NCBI GenBank assembly: GCA_012931725.1
Contig: CM022944.1
Coordinates: forward strand, 31,811,641-31,875,640
Length of the DNA: 64,000 nt
Direction of reading: 5' to 3'
DNA from: Litsea cubeba
Lineage: Eukaryota > Streptophyta > Magnoliopsida > Laurales > Lauraceae
Part shown: positions 12,401 to 24,773 of the stretch, in pieces
How positions within the stretch are numbered: position 1 is the stretch's first letter
How the letters are laid out: each line of letters begins with the position of its first letter
The notes under the pieces: generated by a model
Databases searched by the model: none
Told to the model about the DNA's origin: nothing
What the model saw: the letters and a program-made list of their open reading frames with translations, nothing else
Made by a program: the position numbers and the translations under genes

Positions 12401-15400
12401 ATTATAAGAATAAGGACTACTTTGAGAAGTGTCCTAATTCGAAACAAGGAATATTGATTGTTAATGAATATGCCTACAATTGCAAGATTTACGTAAACCG
12501 AAGAGCGAAATGCATGACTTCGAACGCTTTCTCAAAAGTTTGCGACCGAGCATATTGACGAACATGAAAGACAGCAAAGATATGCAAAAAGAATATTGGG
12601 AAGCAATTCGTGTTAAGCTCTTAATAAAATGTTATTGCCTCCGAAAATCTAAATCTCCATAAGGAAAGTCTCAGAAAATCAGAGAAGATTCCTTGACATT
12701 CTCGGATCAAGTAGTATGATTTCTTGAAGAAGATCATATTTCAGAAAAGATGGAAGACAAAAAGACTGAAGGTATTGATAAATAAGTGCAGGCAGCATTG
12801 GAAGAAAAAAAAAATTTATTCCGGACGTTGCAAATGAAGATCATAGAGGTTTCCCATATTGATTTTTTCCTCGGAGATTGACCAATGAAATTAGAAGATT
12901 AAGTGCAAATTATACAAATTCACGACTTGAAGCTTCCATTCATACGAACGCACATCCAATCCAAATCTAGACATCAAAAGACACCATACCAAAAGTCTAC
13001 TTGGAATAAATGATTAAATCAAGCTTCTAACCAATGCAAACAGAATGAAGATTGAGAAGAGTATCGGAAAGTTGTATGCTTAATTTCTGATCCTGGACAA
13101 CTTCTACAAAACTTGAGGTTGAGTTCTCTCTAAGACGGGGAGAATTGATATAGGACAACCCATGGTCCCCATGGATTGACCAAGTCTTTGGGCCCAGCCC
13201 ACCTATTCATCTTATTTAGAGTTTTTATTTATGTTTTAGACTGTTTTTAATTTGGATGTTTTAATCTTGGCTGCTAAAAGTTTTTAGATGGAAAGGACTA
13301 GTTCTAGGTTTTTTTATTTTTATTTACATAAATAAAGACATGCAATGCCTCATTTAATTTTTAGACGATCATTAATGAAACTTTAAGCTTTCGGGGATTT
13401 TCTTCAAGCTTTCTCCTCTCCTAAGATGGGAACTTTGGCGTGAGGCCAACTTTCAGGTTTGCCTAACCTATTCCCTCATTCTCTAGTTCCATCTCTATCT
13501 TACCCGCCCTGTATCTCGGTACCCCATTAAAAATTAGAAAGAAAGGCCTCTGCTATAACAATGATGAAAATTTTGGCCCAGTCACATGCAAAATCAGCAT
13601 TTCGTTATCTTAGAGGCTAAGGAAGAAAAGCAAGTTCAAATGGGTGATGGAGCAACAGAGGATGAGGATTCACCAGCTATATCTATTCATGGATTGTCAG
13701 GTTACTCGTCTTCTCAAACCACGCGTATACCTGGATGGATCAAACGTCAAATAGTATCTGTGCCGATTGACAGTGGCAGCTCCCATAATCTCATTAGTAG
13801 TAAAATGGTTCGCCTGCTTGATTGGCCTGTGCATCGATCTTCCTCATTTGAAGTCCTTGAAACACATAGCAAAAGGCTTGAATGTTCGGCTAAATGTATT
13901 GACCTGGAAATTGACAGCCAAGGCTATCAATTTCGATTGGACATTTATTTGCTTCCACTAAAAGGATCAGATGTGGTCCTCGGTGTACAATGGTTGCAAA
14001 AGCTAGGGCCGGTTTTATAGGATTTTCGAAATCTCATACGGTCATAAATATCACTTGCAATGTCAACTTCGGGTATTCATCGCTCCAGTCATAGTCCAAT
14101 AAATGGAGCACATCTTGTGCCAACAATTGCATGGGCTACTCATGCAAATGTCAGCATCAATTGAAGGTAAGCCCAAGCAAATTCCTGATGACTTGATTTC
14201 TCTCATACAAAGCTTTTCAACTGTTTTTGAGGAATCCAAAGGATTGACTCCACAACGATCTTAGGACCATCATATACCATTGGTAATAGGGCTGAACAAA
14301 ACCGGACCCTGTCTAGGCCTTTATGGATCCGGTCTGGACCGGATTTATTAATATAAATAATAAATATATTTTTTAAAATTTTTTTAATACAAGCATAACA
14401 CTTTTACCCTAAACTATAAGTCTACAACTATGCGTTTTGCAAGCTTTTTATTTTGTTAATGTATTTGTTTGTGCGTTTTTGAGACATTTGTATTTTGACT
14501 TATGGTGCTTAATTTTTTGATACATTTGCAACTAATTTTTTATCTTAAGATGTGAGCTGAAAATGAAAAAAAAAAAAAAAAAACTTAGGAAAAAAAAAAT
14601 GAAACCGGTCTGGTCCTTCATTTTAGGCACAACCGGAAACCAGTGGTGCAGCCCTAATTGGTAACAGGTGCTCTGCCAGCCTATGTGTGAGGGCCTTATC
14701 GGCACCCTTACTTTCAAAAGGATGGGATCAAAAGGATAGTTAAGGAAATGCAAACAAGTAGGATTATCAAACCAAAGGGTAGCTACCCTTATGAAAAGGA
14801 GATGATCGCAATTTTACAGGCTATGATTAAATGAAGGCTATATTTGGTGGGGCGTCGATTTCGTATACTCACGGATCACAAAAGCCTTAAGCATTTCTTA
14901 GACCAAAGGGTAGCTACCCTAGCACAGTCGAAATGGGTTTCGAAATTGATGGGCTATGACTATGAAATGATTTATGGAGCGGACCACGAAAATAAGGTTG
15001 TTGATGTCTTGTCTTGTCATATTGAATGTGGCATCTTAAATGCCAATTCCCTTCCATAATCTACATTCTTGGATGATATCCGCAAGATGTTCCGCCAAGA
15101 TGATGAGATGCAACATTTGATTAAAAAAATGCAAAGAAAACTCAAGCTTAGTGCCAAGATATACGGTACAAGATTGCTTTTTATTCTACAAAAGTTGATT
15201 AGTAATTCCATACATTTTAGACTTGAGATCAACACTCACGTGGGAATTCCTTGTGTATCCTGCAACGGGCCACCCCAGGTTCCTTCACCTGGATAAGAGC
15301 CTGACTCTGCCCCTTTCCACTTATGAAAAGGAGATGATCGCAATTTTACAGGCTATGACTAAATGGAGGCTATATTTGGTGGGCCATCGATTTCGTATAC

Positions 15401-18400
15401 TCACGGATCACAAAAGCCTTAAGCATTTCTTAGACCAAAGGGTAGCTACCCTAGCACAATAGAAGTGGATTTCAAAATTGATGGGCTATGATTATGAAGT
15501 GATTTCTTGAGTAGACCACGAAAACAAGGTTGCTGATGTCTTATCTCGTCAAATTGAATGTGGCGTCTTAAATGCCATTTCCCTTCCATAATCTACATTG
15601 TTGGATGATATCCGCAAGATGTGCGGCCAAGATGATGAGATGCAACATTTGATTAGAAAAAAAGCAAGGAAAACTCAAGCTTAGTGCCAAGGTATATGGA
15701 ACAAGATTGCTCGTTATTCTACAAAGGTCGATTAGTAATTCCATCCATGTTAGACTTGAGATCAACACTCGCGTATGGGAATTCCATGTGTATCCTACAA
15801 CGGGCCACCCTAGGTTCCCTCGCCTGGATAAGAGCTTGACTCCGCATTTTTTACTAGAGAGGATTAAAAAAGATATAAAAAGATATGTAGCTGAATGCTC
15901 TACTTGTCAACGCGACAAATATGAGATAACTAAACTAGGAGGGGTCTTACAACCATTACCCATTCTCGAAAAAATTTGGGAAGACACATCAATGGACTTC
16001 ATCGATGGGTTGCCCCTTTCATTTGGAAAAAAAATACAATATTAGTAGTGGTGAACAGCCTGACTAAATACCGTCACTTTTGCGGCCTTGCCCATTGTGT
16101 TTGTAAGAGAGTTGGCCAAGTTGTATGGCATGCCAAGGTCCATAGTTTTAGATCGAGATCCAATTTCTATAAATGGTTTGGAAGGAGTTTTTCACTCAAC
16201 ATGGGACAAAGCTTAAGTTGAGCACGTCCTATCATCCTCAAACGAACGGTCAAACAAAGGTTATGAACCAATACTTGGAGGCATGCAAGTTTTACCCCTG
16301 GCCAAACAAAGAGATGGGCAAAGTGGCTTCCATTTGGCTGAGTGGAGCTACAATACATCCTATCAATGCAAGATCACAAGTCATCTTATACATTCATTAA
16401 GGCATTTAATTCAAAAAGGCACACCACATTGGCCCAACCTATGATACCCGGATACTTGTACAAGGCCAACGTATCCATATCAAACCGATACGACGCTTGT
16501 ATTGGTACCTGATGCTGCACTGATACTTTTAGGTAGCAAATTTAACATATCCTACTTATAAAGTCCTTTATTTCATATATTTCTCTTCATATTTTTACTT
16601 CTCAATAGAAAAATTGCTAGAAAGGGATTGAAACAATGATAATTTCATTGATTCAAGAGTGATCTAAAGAAAAAAAAATTAGGGCGCTAAGGGCACCCAT
16701 ATCCGTATCAGTGTCCTAGATTTTCAAAAGTGAGTCGTATCTCGATCCCCGTATCAGTGTCCGTATCCATATCCGTGTATGGGCATCTTAGGGCCCAACT
16801 ATTATAAACAAGGTTCTCTGGAGGAAACAAGAACCGGAAAAATAGTAAGCGGTACCCAAAAATTCCTTTTGGTAAACAAGAGCCATGCAAGGGGTTTCCT
16901 TTTGGGGAACAAGAGCTATTAAGGGGGTACCATTCAATTCAGACAAGGCTAGACTACTGGTAGTAATTATATCCAGGCCAAAACAACTCGGTGGTGTCCA
17001 ACTTATTAAAGGGTCAAGATCTTAGTTCCACATTTAACAAATCGGGAGTCTTCTTAAAATCCATTTAAGGTTACAAATACATTTAGGTTCTAGGTCCGGG
17101 GCAAACAAGATATTCTTCAAGTATCTAGATCAAATATTCCAGAAGTGACAATTTAGGATTTCTAGGTGGGCTCTAGATTCTTTCCATTCTATAGATCTAG
17201 ACAAATTCTTAATTCATGATTATCACCAATATAACGAGTACAATAATAGGACAAGTGTTCATAATTGTAACAACTTGATTTACAAGTATACAACAATGAG
17301 AGTTAAGGTTCAAGTTACACGATATACTAAAGTTCCTAGGTGAACAAGGGTAGGCCATGAAAATATCCACCTAAGTTACACCCTTCCAATGCCACTTGGA
17401 TTTGGTCAAGGCTTTATGCAGTCCGTGTTGTTACAAATATTTCATATTAGGTTCAGCCCTCATGAACCTGTCCTTACTACTGCCCATGTATCCTTGCAAA
17501 TGTTGAGAGTTGGGCCAAATTTTGCATTCAGCTGATGTAAATATCAGATGATCCAAACAAGTATATAAATACAGTCCACAATTATGAATTTCATGATTAG
17601 GTTTTTACCCCAACTCACTCAGCCAGCAAGGTACCTGAACATGGATAGGGTTGGGTTCAATACTATACACCTTAGGCTTCATAATTTGTACAGCAGTTCC
17701 TAAGTTGGGCTGGACGAGCAGTAATTCCCTTTATCTGGTATCATGATGTTTTTGAGACACCTTTTGCACTGGATTAGTGGTAGCTGAGAAGAATTATGCT
17801 GGTGAGCTTAACTCCCATTCAGAAATTCCATCATACACGTAGTGGGCAACATGTATTGACTAATCTAATTGAACAAAATACTAACATTATATTTCAGATT
17901 TTGTACAAATCATATTATCAAGCTCGGAAGCCCCAAAATAGATCATCTTCATCAAAGTATTCAGATTATGATATCCCTAACAGGTGTATACAAAAATCAT
18001 CTCAAAATCTCATCATTTTTTTTTTTTTTTGAAATGGTAACTTGTAGTCTTGTATTGATAGAAAAAAAGGAACTTTACAAAAAAGCTTTACAGTATAAAA
18101 GAATTATACTGAGAAGCGGCCGGGCAAAAGCCCCAAAAAATAGCCACCTCCTAAAAAAAGGGGAAACAAAAACAAGGAGAGGAAAGAGAGAACCAAATCA
18201 AGTTGAAGTGACTTCCCTCCAATTGAACATCATCGCATCAATAGATAAGCCCCAAAAATCTGGAAGATAGGAGACCCACAATGCAACGCATAATTTCATT
18301 CTAAGGATTAAGTCTTCTTGGGAGGAAGCAATCCCTTCAAAGCACCTTCTATTTCTCTCTTTCCAAATAGTCCATATGCAAGCCAAAAAAGAAAGGCGCC

Positions 18401-21400
18401 ACATGATCTTCCCTTTGGAGGTGGTAATTGGGGTAGCCCATTGATGGAACAAGTCGTTTAAGGACTGCGGCATGACCCAACTACAATTGAACTCGTTCAG
18501 GATTGCAAACCATAGGGCTTTCGTCTGCTTGCAATGGAGCAAAAGATGATCAACCATTTCCTCATCCGCTAAGCAGAGGGGGCAAGCATTGACAAGGAGG
18601 ATATGTCTGCGGCGAAGATTATCCAAAGTTAAAAAAAATTTCCGAAGAGCAAGCCAAGTAAAAGCGATGACTCTGGGAGGGGCCTTGATCTTCCATAAAG
18701 AAGACCAACTGCGAGAAGCCACTGGAGTTGTCGATAAAGCGGAGAAGAAAGAAGAAACCGAAAAAGAACCATCACGAGAAGGGATACATAGCTTGCAATC
18801 TTGCCCTTCTCTAAAGCCATCTATGCCATTAAGCACCTCGAGAAGATTGAAGAGATTAGCTTCTTCTGCCTCTGACAGATTCCTTCTGAAGATAGGCCAC
18901 CACAATTGATTGTTAGTGCTTATGTCGAGGTAATCTCTAATCTTAGTTGATTGTTAGTGCTTATGTCGAGGTAATCTCTAATCTTAGCATTTCGATTTCT
19001 GGCACAACTGTAGAGATCAGGGAACTGAAGCACTAAAGAGGTCTCTCCAGCCCAAACATCATGCCAAAAGGAAATTTTCTCTCCATTACCGACGCGATAG
19101 CAGATAGAATGGGTAAAAGAAGCCTTGGAGCTGTATATCCCTTTCCAGAAGTTTGAGCACCTTCGCGGAGGAAAGATTTCCCAACCATTTCTTCTCACTT
19201 TGTATTTTGCTACCAGGATTCTTTTCCAGAGGCCTTCTGAATCTTCACCAAGTCTCCAAAGCCATTTACCCAACAAAGCCTGATTCATGATCCTTAAAGG
19301 TCTTATTCCAAGACCACCAGAGTCTTTAGAGGAGAAGACTGTTTTCCAATTTACTAGGTGGAATTTTTTAGAATCCTCACGACCATGCCAAAGGAAGTCT
19401 CTTTGAAGCTTCTCAATGCGGTCAATGAATGCAGCGGGGCACTTGAGGATGGACATGTAGTAGATAGGAAGGTTGGCAAGTGCAGATTGGATCAACGTGA
19501 TTCTTCCTCCCAAGGATAAATACTTTGCTTTCGAGGAAGATAGCTTTTTCTCAATCCTTTCAAGCACAGGATTCCAAACAGATTTAGGCACTCTGTCCAA
19601 GCACAAGGGAAGAACAAGGTAGGTGGATGGGAAGGAGTCAGCTTTGCACCCCATAATGGTAGCATAGTGATGGAGGGAACTGTCTTCAGTTGAGACTCCG
19701 AGGATGGAGCTTTTTGAGAAGTTTATCCTAAGACCCGAGACAGCTTCAAAACATCTGAAAATAGCAACCAAATTTTTGATTTGATCTTCATCAGCATCAA
19801 AGAAAAGGGGGGTGTCATCTGCATATTGTAGGTGGGAGACAGAAGGAGCATTATGAGAAGGCCTGAATCCATGGATCAGATTGCAGTCTTCAGCTTTGGA
19901 AAGCATCCGGCTGAGGGCTTCTCCAATAATGACAAATAGAAACGCAGACAGGGGATCCCCTTGACGTAAGCCCCTCTCAGTTGGAAACAATCCGTTCGGG
20001 GAGCCATTGATAAGAATGGAGATGGTAGCAGAAGAAATGCATTCTTTGATCCAAGTCCTCTATTTTGATCGAAAGCCCATCCTGCACATCAAGTAAAGGA
20101 GGAAGTTCTAGTCCACCATATCAAAGGCCTTTTCCAAGTCAAGTTTGCAAATGATGCCTGGAAGTTTGTCCTTTTGGCTGGAGTGGATGCATTCATTTGG
20201 CAACAAGAACCCCATCTAGGATCTGTCTGCCTTGAACAAAGGCTCCTTGAGAGAGGGAGATGATGGAAGGAAGGACCTTTTGAAGTCTAGAAGCTAGCAC
20301 TTTAGCCAAGATTTTGTAGATGCTGCCTAAGAGGCTTATAGGCCTGAAGTCCTTAATGCTGTCAGCCCCGGTCTTCTTTGGGATAAGGGCGATAAAAGAG
20401 GCACCGATCGATTTGGAAAGCCTGCCTCTAGAGTGAAATTCCTTCATGAAGGCCATAATGTCAACTCGGAGGGGGTCCCAAAATTTGTGGAAGAAAGACA
20501 TTGGGAAACCATTTGGGCCTGGAGATTTGTCACTAGCAAGATTAAAGATTGCCGATTTGACTTCTTCCTCCCGGAACTCATCTTCCAACCAATTCGCGTT
20601 CTCCTCGCTGATGGTGGAGAAATGAAGATGGTCTAAGGAAGGCTTGTTGGAACCATCTTTTTTATACAGGCTTTGAAAGAAGCTTAGAATGTGGCTAGTT
20701 ATCCCATCCCTGTCCTCTAATCTATTGCCATCAGTGATCAAGTAATTGATCTTGTTACCCCTCATTCTGGTGGTGGCCAGACTGTGAAAAAATTTGGTAT
20801 TCTTGTCCCCTTCCTTTAGCCAACGACATCTAGATCTCTACTTCCATTTGATCTCTTCTTCTCGGACTTTACGCTAAAAAAGATCTTTGAGAATCAACCT
20901 CATAGCGATAGCTGCTTCAGACTGCCCTTGTGATTCTTCCTTATAGTCAATAGATTGAATTTCTTCTAAAAGTTTAGCCTTGATAGTTTCGATAGGCACA
21001 AAATTGGTAGTCCTCCAGTCTTTGACGCTTAGCTTCAGCCGCTTGAGCTTCTCAAAGAGTCTGAAACCTGCCCAACCGTTGATATCATAGCTATTCCACC
21101 ACTCCTTAATTAGAGCAATGAAATTTCTGTCTTCCAGCCACATTATCTCTAAGCGAAAGGGAGAGGGTCCCCACTTAAGACATTTTGCAATCAAAAGTGG
21201 GCTTCGGGAGGGCAATTTGGCAAACTTCAGGATACAAGTCAATCCAATCCCCAGTAATCAGGAATCTGTCAAGACGCGACAAGGTTGGAGGACTTTGGTG
21301 ATTAGACCAAGTGAATTTTGCCCCCCCTAGCTGAAGATCGATGAGGTAATGGGAGTTAATCCAATCCGAGAAGGATTCCATATTGGCTGAAATTCTGCCA

Positions 21401-23153
21401 GCCCCCGATTTGTCTGAAGAGAATCTGGTGATATTCCAATCACCACCAATGCACCAAGGGCCAACCCATCTACTACAAATGGAGTCAAGCTCACTCCAAA
21501 AACTGCTACGAAGAGTGCGGTCAGTAGGGCCATAGACAAAGGAGACAATCCAAGTAGAGCCATTTACTCTATCTTCAAGCACTGCCGAGACAGAGAAGGA
21601 ACCAATGAAATGATCTTTCATAGTGTACAGCCTACTGTTCCAGCAAAGAAGAATACCTCCACAAGTACCCACAGCATCAAGGGCGACCGACAGACATTTA
21701 CTAGTACCCCAAAGATCCCGGATAATAGATTGGGACATTGAGTTGAGCTTAGTTTCTTGAAGGAGAAGAAGGTCTGCTCTAAAAGTGTGAATTACCTCCT
21801 TTATAACTGCCCATTTCACTGAATTCCCTAAACCTCGAACATTCCAGAAGATAGCCTTCATTGACAACACTTCCTTGAATCTCTGACTCTGTTCATAAGT
21901 GATCGGCTGTCATAGTTGATGGAGCACGATAGGTTGTGTAGTTTTCTGCTTCCCTTTCTCTTTGACTTTTTTTTATAGGTGACAGGTCTTCCAAGAACTG
22001 AATCTCTATCCTTTGCAAAAGCAATAAGGCTTTCCCACCCTCCTTTGTTATTGTCCACTGAGATGCCTATTGCCTCACCACAGGCTCTAATTTTATGAGG
22101 TAACCACGAGTTGGGGGAGATTGGTGAAAAGCTTCTATCGACAGGGGCAGAGTGCCTGTGAGGGCACTCAAAGCTGATAGAGAGGTCTTCATCTGAGTTC
22201 TGCCGAGAGGGAGAAAAAGCGGAATCCCTGAAGCCAGAGAGAACAATGGCCGGCACTGAACAAGGAGAGGAGGGGAGGGCTGGACAGGTAGCAGAACCTG
22301 ATTTGGAGGAGTTGGAATCCGAAACATAGGAGCTAGCAAGCAGCCATAGGACGTCAGCCTTCTCTTCTCCTGGCAAGTTGGGACGACTGGTGCTGGCAGG
22401 GGATGGCTTCCTTCCAATTCTATAGGCTGGCTGCTTTCTTTGAGACGAGGAAGGATCGGGGGGTCCTCTAAGGAAGGGGCAAAGGAGATCTTGCTCGACA
22501 ATTTTTCAACGGAGGTCGATGTGTCCGAGGACGAGGAGATTGAGGCAGCGTTCGCACCAGGTAAGCCAGAGGTAACAGACTTCGAACCCTTTCGATGTTT
22601 AAAAGGGGCTAAGGCTGGGGCTGAGAAGTTGGGCCGACCCAGATCACTGAGGAAGGAGCATAGAGTGTCTCCATTAGTCAGCCCATGGCCCGCAGAGGTT
22701 AAATTTGTCGTGGGCCAGGTCCAAGCTTGGGTCGAGTTAGAGGCCCTGGATCTTCCTGACCTGGCCTACTTGCGAGCCCTAGCTCGATTCTGGAGTCTTC
22801 CGTTTGCAGGATATGAGAAATCTTCTTCACCAGCGAACCCTAGATCACCATTTAGAAGACGCGCGCCGCTGCTTGCTGCTGAGGAGGTTCCAACATTGTC
22901 GGAGGCGATGGGAGTGGGGAGTTCTTCTTCGACCCTAACTGAGATGAAGAGATCTCCGATGGACGGAGGGATAAACTGCGGAAGCTTGCATAGCCTGCTG
23001 GTTCGAACCTTGACACACCCATAGACAAGGTTGATCTTCTCCGAAGTGAGGCGATCAACCTCTAAGGTTGAGCCGATGAAGTCGCCCAGAAGACGAAATA
23101 CACCTTCGTCCCAAGCTTGCAGCGGAACACCGTGGAAACGTATTCATTTGGTA

Positions 23154-23193
<40 letters not shown>

Positions 23194-24707
23194 GGGGGTG
23201 GGGGGAGCCAATAACCTCCATCCATCTGTCTAAGGCAATGAATGGGTTGGGAGATGAGCCTGCTACATAGCTCAAAACTAGGCGAACGTCCTCGAGAGAA
23301 ATTGGATGTGGATGACATCATCTTCTAACAGTCTGAGCCTAGCAGTTGATTTGCCCCAATGAGTATGAAGCCAGCGAGCTACATCGTCCACAGACATGTT
23401 TAGCTTGAGGAAGCCAATCAAATTGAAGCAGACGACCTTCATCTCCGACTCAACGACCCAAGGAGCCACTCGTATGAAATTATTGCCGCCGTCTTTGATG
23501 ATCCAGTCTGTGGCAAAGCCAGAGAGGCCTGGTGGAGGGAGGTTCTAGGCGTTGCTGACTAGTGGTGGCGCCAGAGTTCCTGAGGAGGGAGCGGTTGGCC
23601 CTGAATCCCTGTGCTGAAGGGAGGGTGTTGGGCGGATACAGTGGAAGAAGAGGGGCTTTCTATGCGCGGTCAGCCAGATCGACGAGGATTCTTCTGCCTC
23701 CCTAGGACCTGCCGTTGGCTATCTCAAGACCTAAGAGAGCTTCCCTTTCCGATTTGAATCTGACGAAGCCAAAACCCCTTTGTTTTCCGGAGGATCTGTT
23801 TGTAGGGATGAAAGAGTCTGTGACTTTGCCTGCCCTGACAAACATCGCCTCTAGCTCAGCTTTGGAGATGGCTGGAGGTAGATTGGAAACAAAGAAGGAG
23901 AAGGAAGAGATGGGTGGGCGTCTTCCCCAGCAAGGTCTAGGTTCCGCCCTCTAAGACGCTCCATTTTAGTTTTCTCAAGGCTAAGACTATTGGAAATAAC
24001 GATGGGTTCCCAACCCTTTGGGCAGGACTAATCCCTCCGGGCCTAGAGAGAAGCCGGGTAAAACCCCTGTGGCCCCCAGGTGGTAGCACTAGTGGACTCA
24101 ACCTTCGGTTCCTAAAGAGAGGGGAACCGATGATCGATATCAGGACCTCTAGCTCCGGAAGAGAGAGGAACCGTAGTCCTGACGACTCGGCCTACCCCTT
24201 GGGGAAAAAAATCTCATCATAGAATATAGTTGAATGAGTGCGAGGAAATAAAATCTCATCATAATCCAGATTAAACCCAAAACACCACCATATCCTACAT
24301 AATGTGCACGAACTATAGTATTCAAGTATCTCTAACACTATGTCAAACCATTAAAGAAATAAAACTCCAGGATGCATAGGAATCCAAAACCCCCAAATAT
24401 GGTTTAGGGCTTCTAAAGGAGAATTTCATAGAGACAAGAAAGGGACCATGCATGTATTGTAAATTTCATATTGTCTACTTGCCTTAGGTAAGCTAAGAGA
24501 ATTCTTCTTCGTTGATGACCATTTTGCCTAAGTCTTAAGCCAATTGTAGGTGTTATTCCTCCTCTATTCTTCAGCTAGCTTTTTTTTATAGAATTTCTAG
24601 TTGAGTGGAGAGATCGATTGGGGTTTGGGAGAGAAGGGAAACAGAAAATTGATGGAGAGAGGGCAAGCTAGAATCGATGAAGAGAGGGAGAGGGAGGGAA
24701 AGTCGTT

Positions 24708-24773
<66 letters not shown>

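Larger units (their letters stand above)
8972..13536 (+). mobile_element. LTR retrotransposon nested in the gypsy gag (non-coding interior)
   Basis: Two related direct repeats (8972-9365 and 13146-13536) both start TGATRYAGGACA. The left one is followed by a primer-binding site. The right one is preceded by a purine-rich stretch (AAGACGGGGAGAA), as expected of an LTR element in plus orientation. Flanks GAGAG (8967-8971) and GAAAG (13537-13541) differ at one base and look like a 5-bp target duplication. The interior (about 3.8 kb) has no recognisable gag or pol; a 60-codon frame at 12480 is unassigned. It could be a non-autonomous (LARD-like) or badly decayed element. LTR divergence, roughly 15-20% by eye, marks it as old. 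Confidence 0.75.
13542..16430 (+). pseudogene. Ty3/gypsy pol relic (3' half of host element)
   Basis: Resumes the gag/pol text after the nested insertion. Order: damaged zinc knuckle (CYNNDENFGP), aspartic protease with the DSGSS active-site motif near 13767, start of reverse transcriptase (~14160-14275), hAT insertion (14287-14656), RT lead-in (~14660-14780), RNase H pieces (TDHKSLKHFLDQRVATLAQ) present twice because of a 532-bp tandem duplication, then integrase (CSTCQRDKYE zinc part, MDFIDGLP core, HPQTNGQTKVMNQYLE). The RT catalytic core is deleted. In the HPQT block Lys replaces the Glu of the DDE triad. Many stops. It ends near 16430 without a visible LTR. Confidence 0.85.
18016..24204 (-). 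mobile_element. full-length LINE (L1-type non-LTR retrotransposon)
   Basis: A 6.2-kb minus-strand element starting CCCCAAGGGG at 24204 and ending in a poly(A) tail (T-run 18016-18030 on the plus strand). It is flanked by identical 13-bp repeats AAAATCTCATCAT at 18004-18016 and 24208-24220. Order in its own sense: tRNA-like 5' head, ORF1 with an RRM domain, ORF2 with endonuclease, reverse transcriptase and a zinc-finger RVT domain, a short 3' UTR, then the A-tail. Both ORFs are broken. It sits in intron 2 of the PRA1 gene in sense orientation. Confidence 0.92.

Noticed and set aside
22440..23024. 194-codon plus-strand ORF
   Set aside because: It is antisense to LINE ORF1 and reflects GC-rich codon bias there, not a separate gene.
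23055..23321. Poly-proline ORF
   Set aside because: It translates the poly-C strand of the G homopolymer within the LINE.
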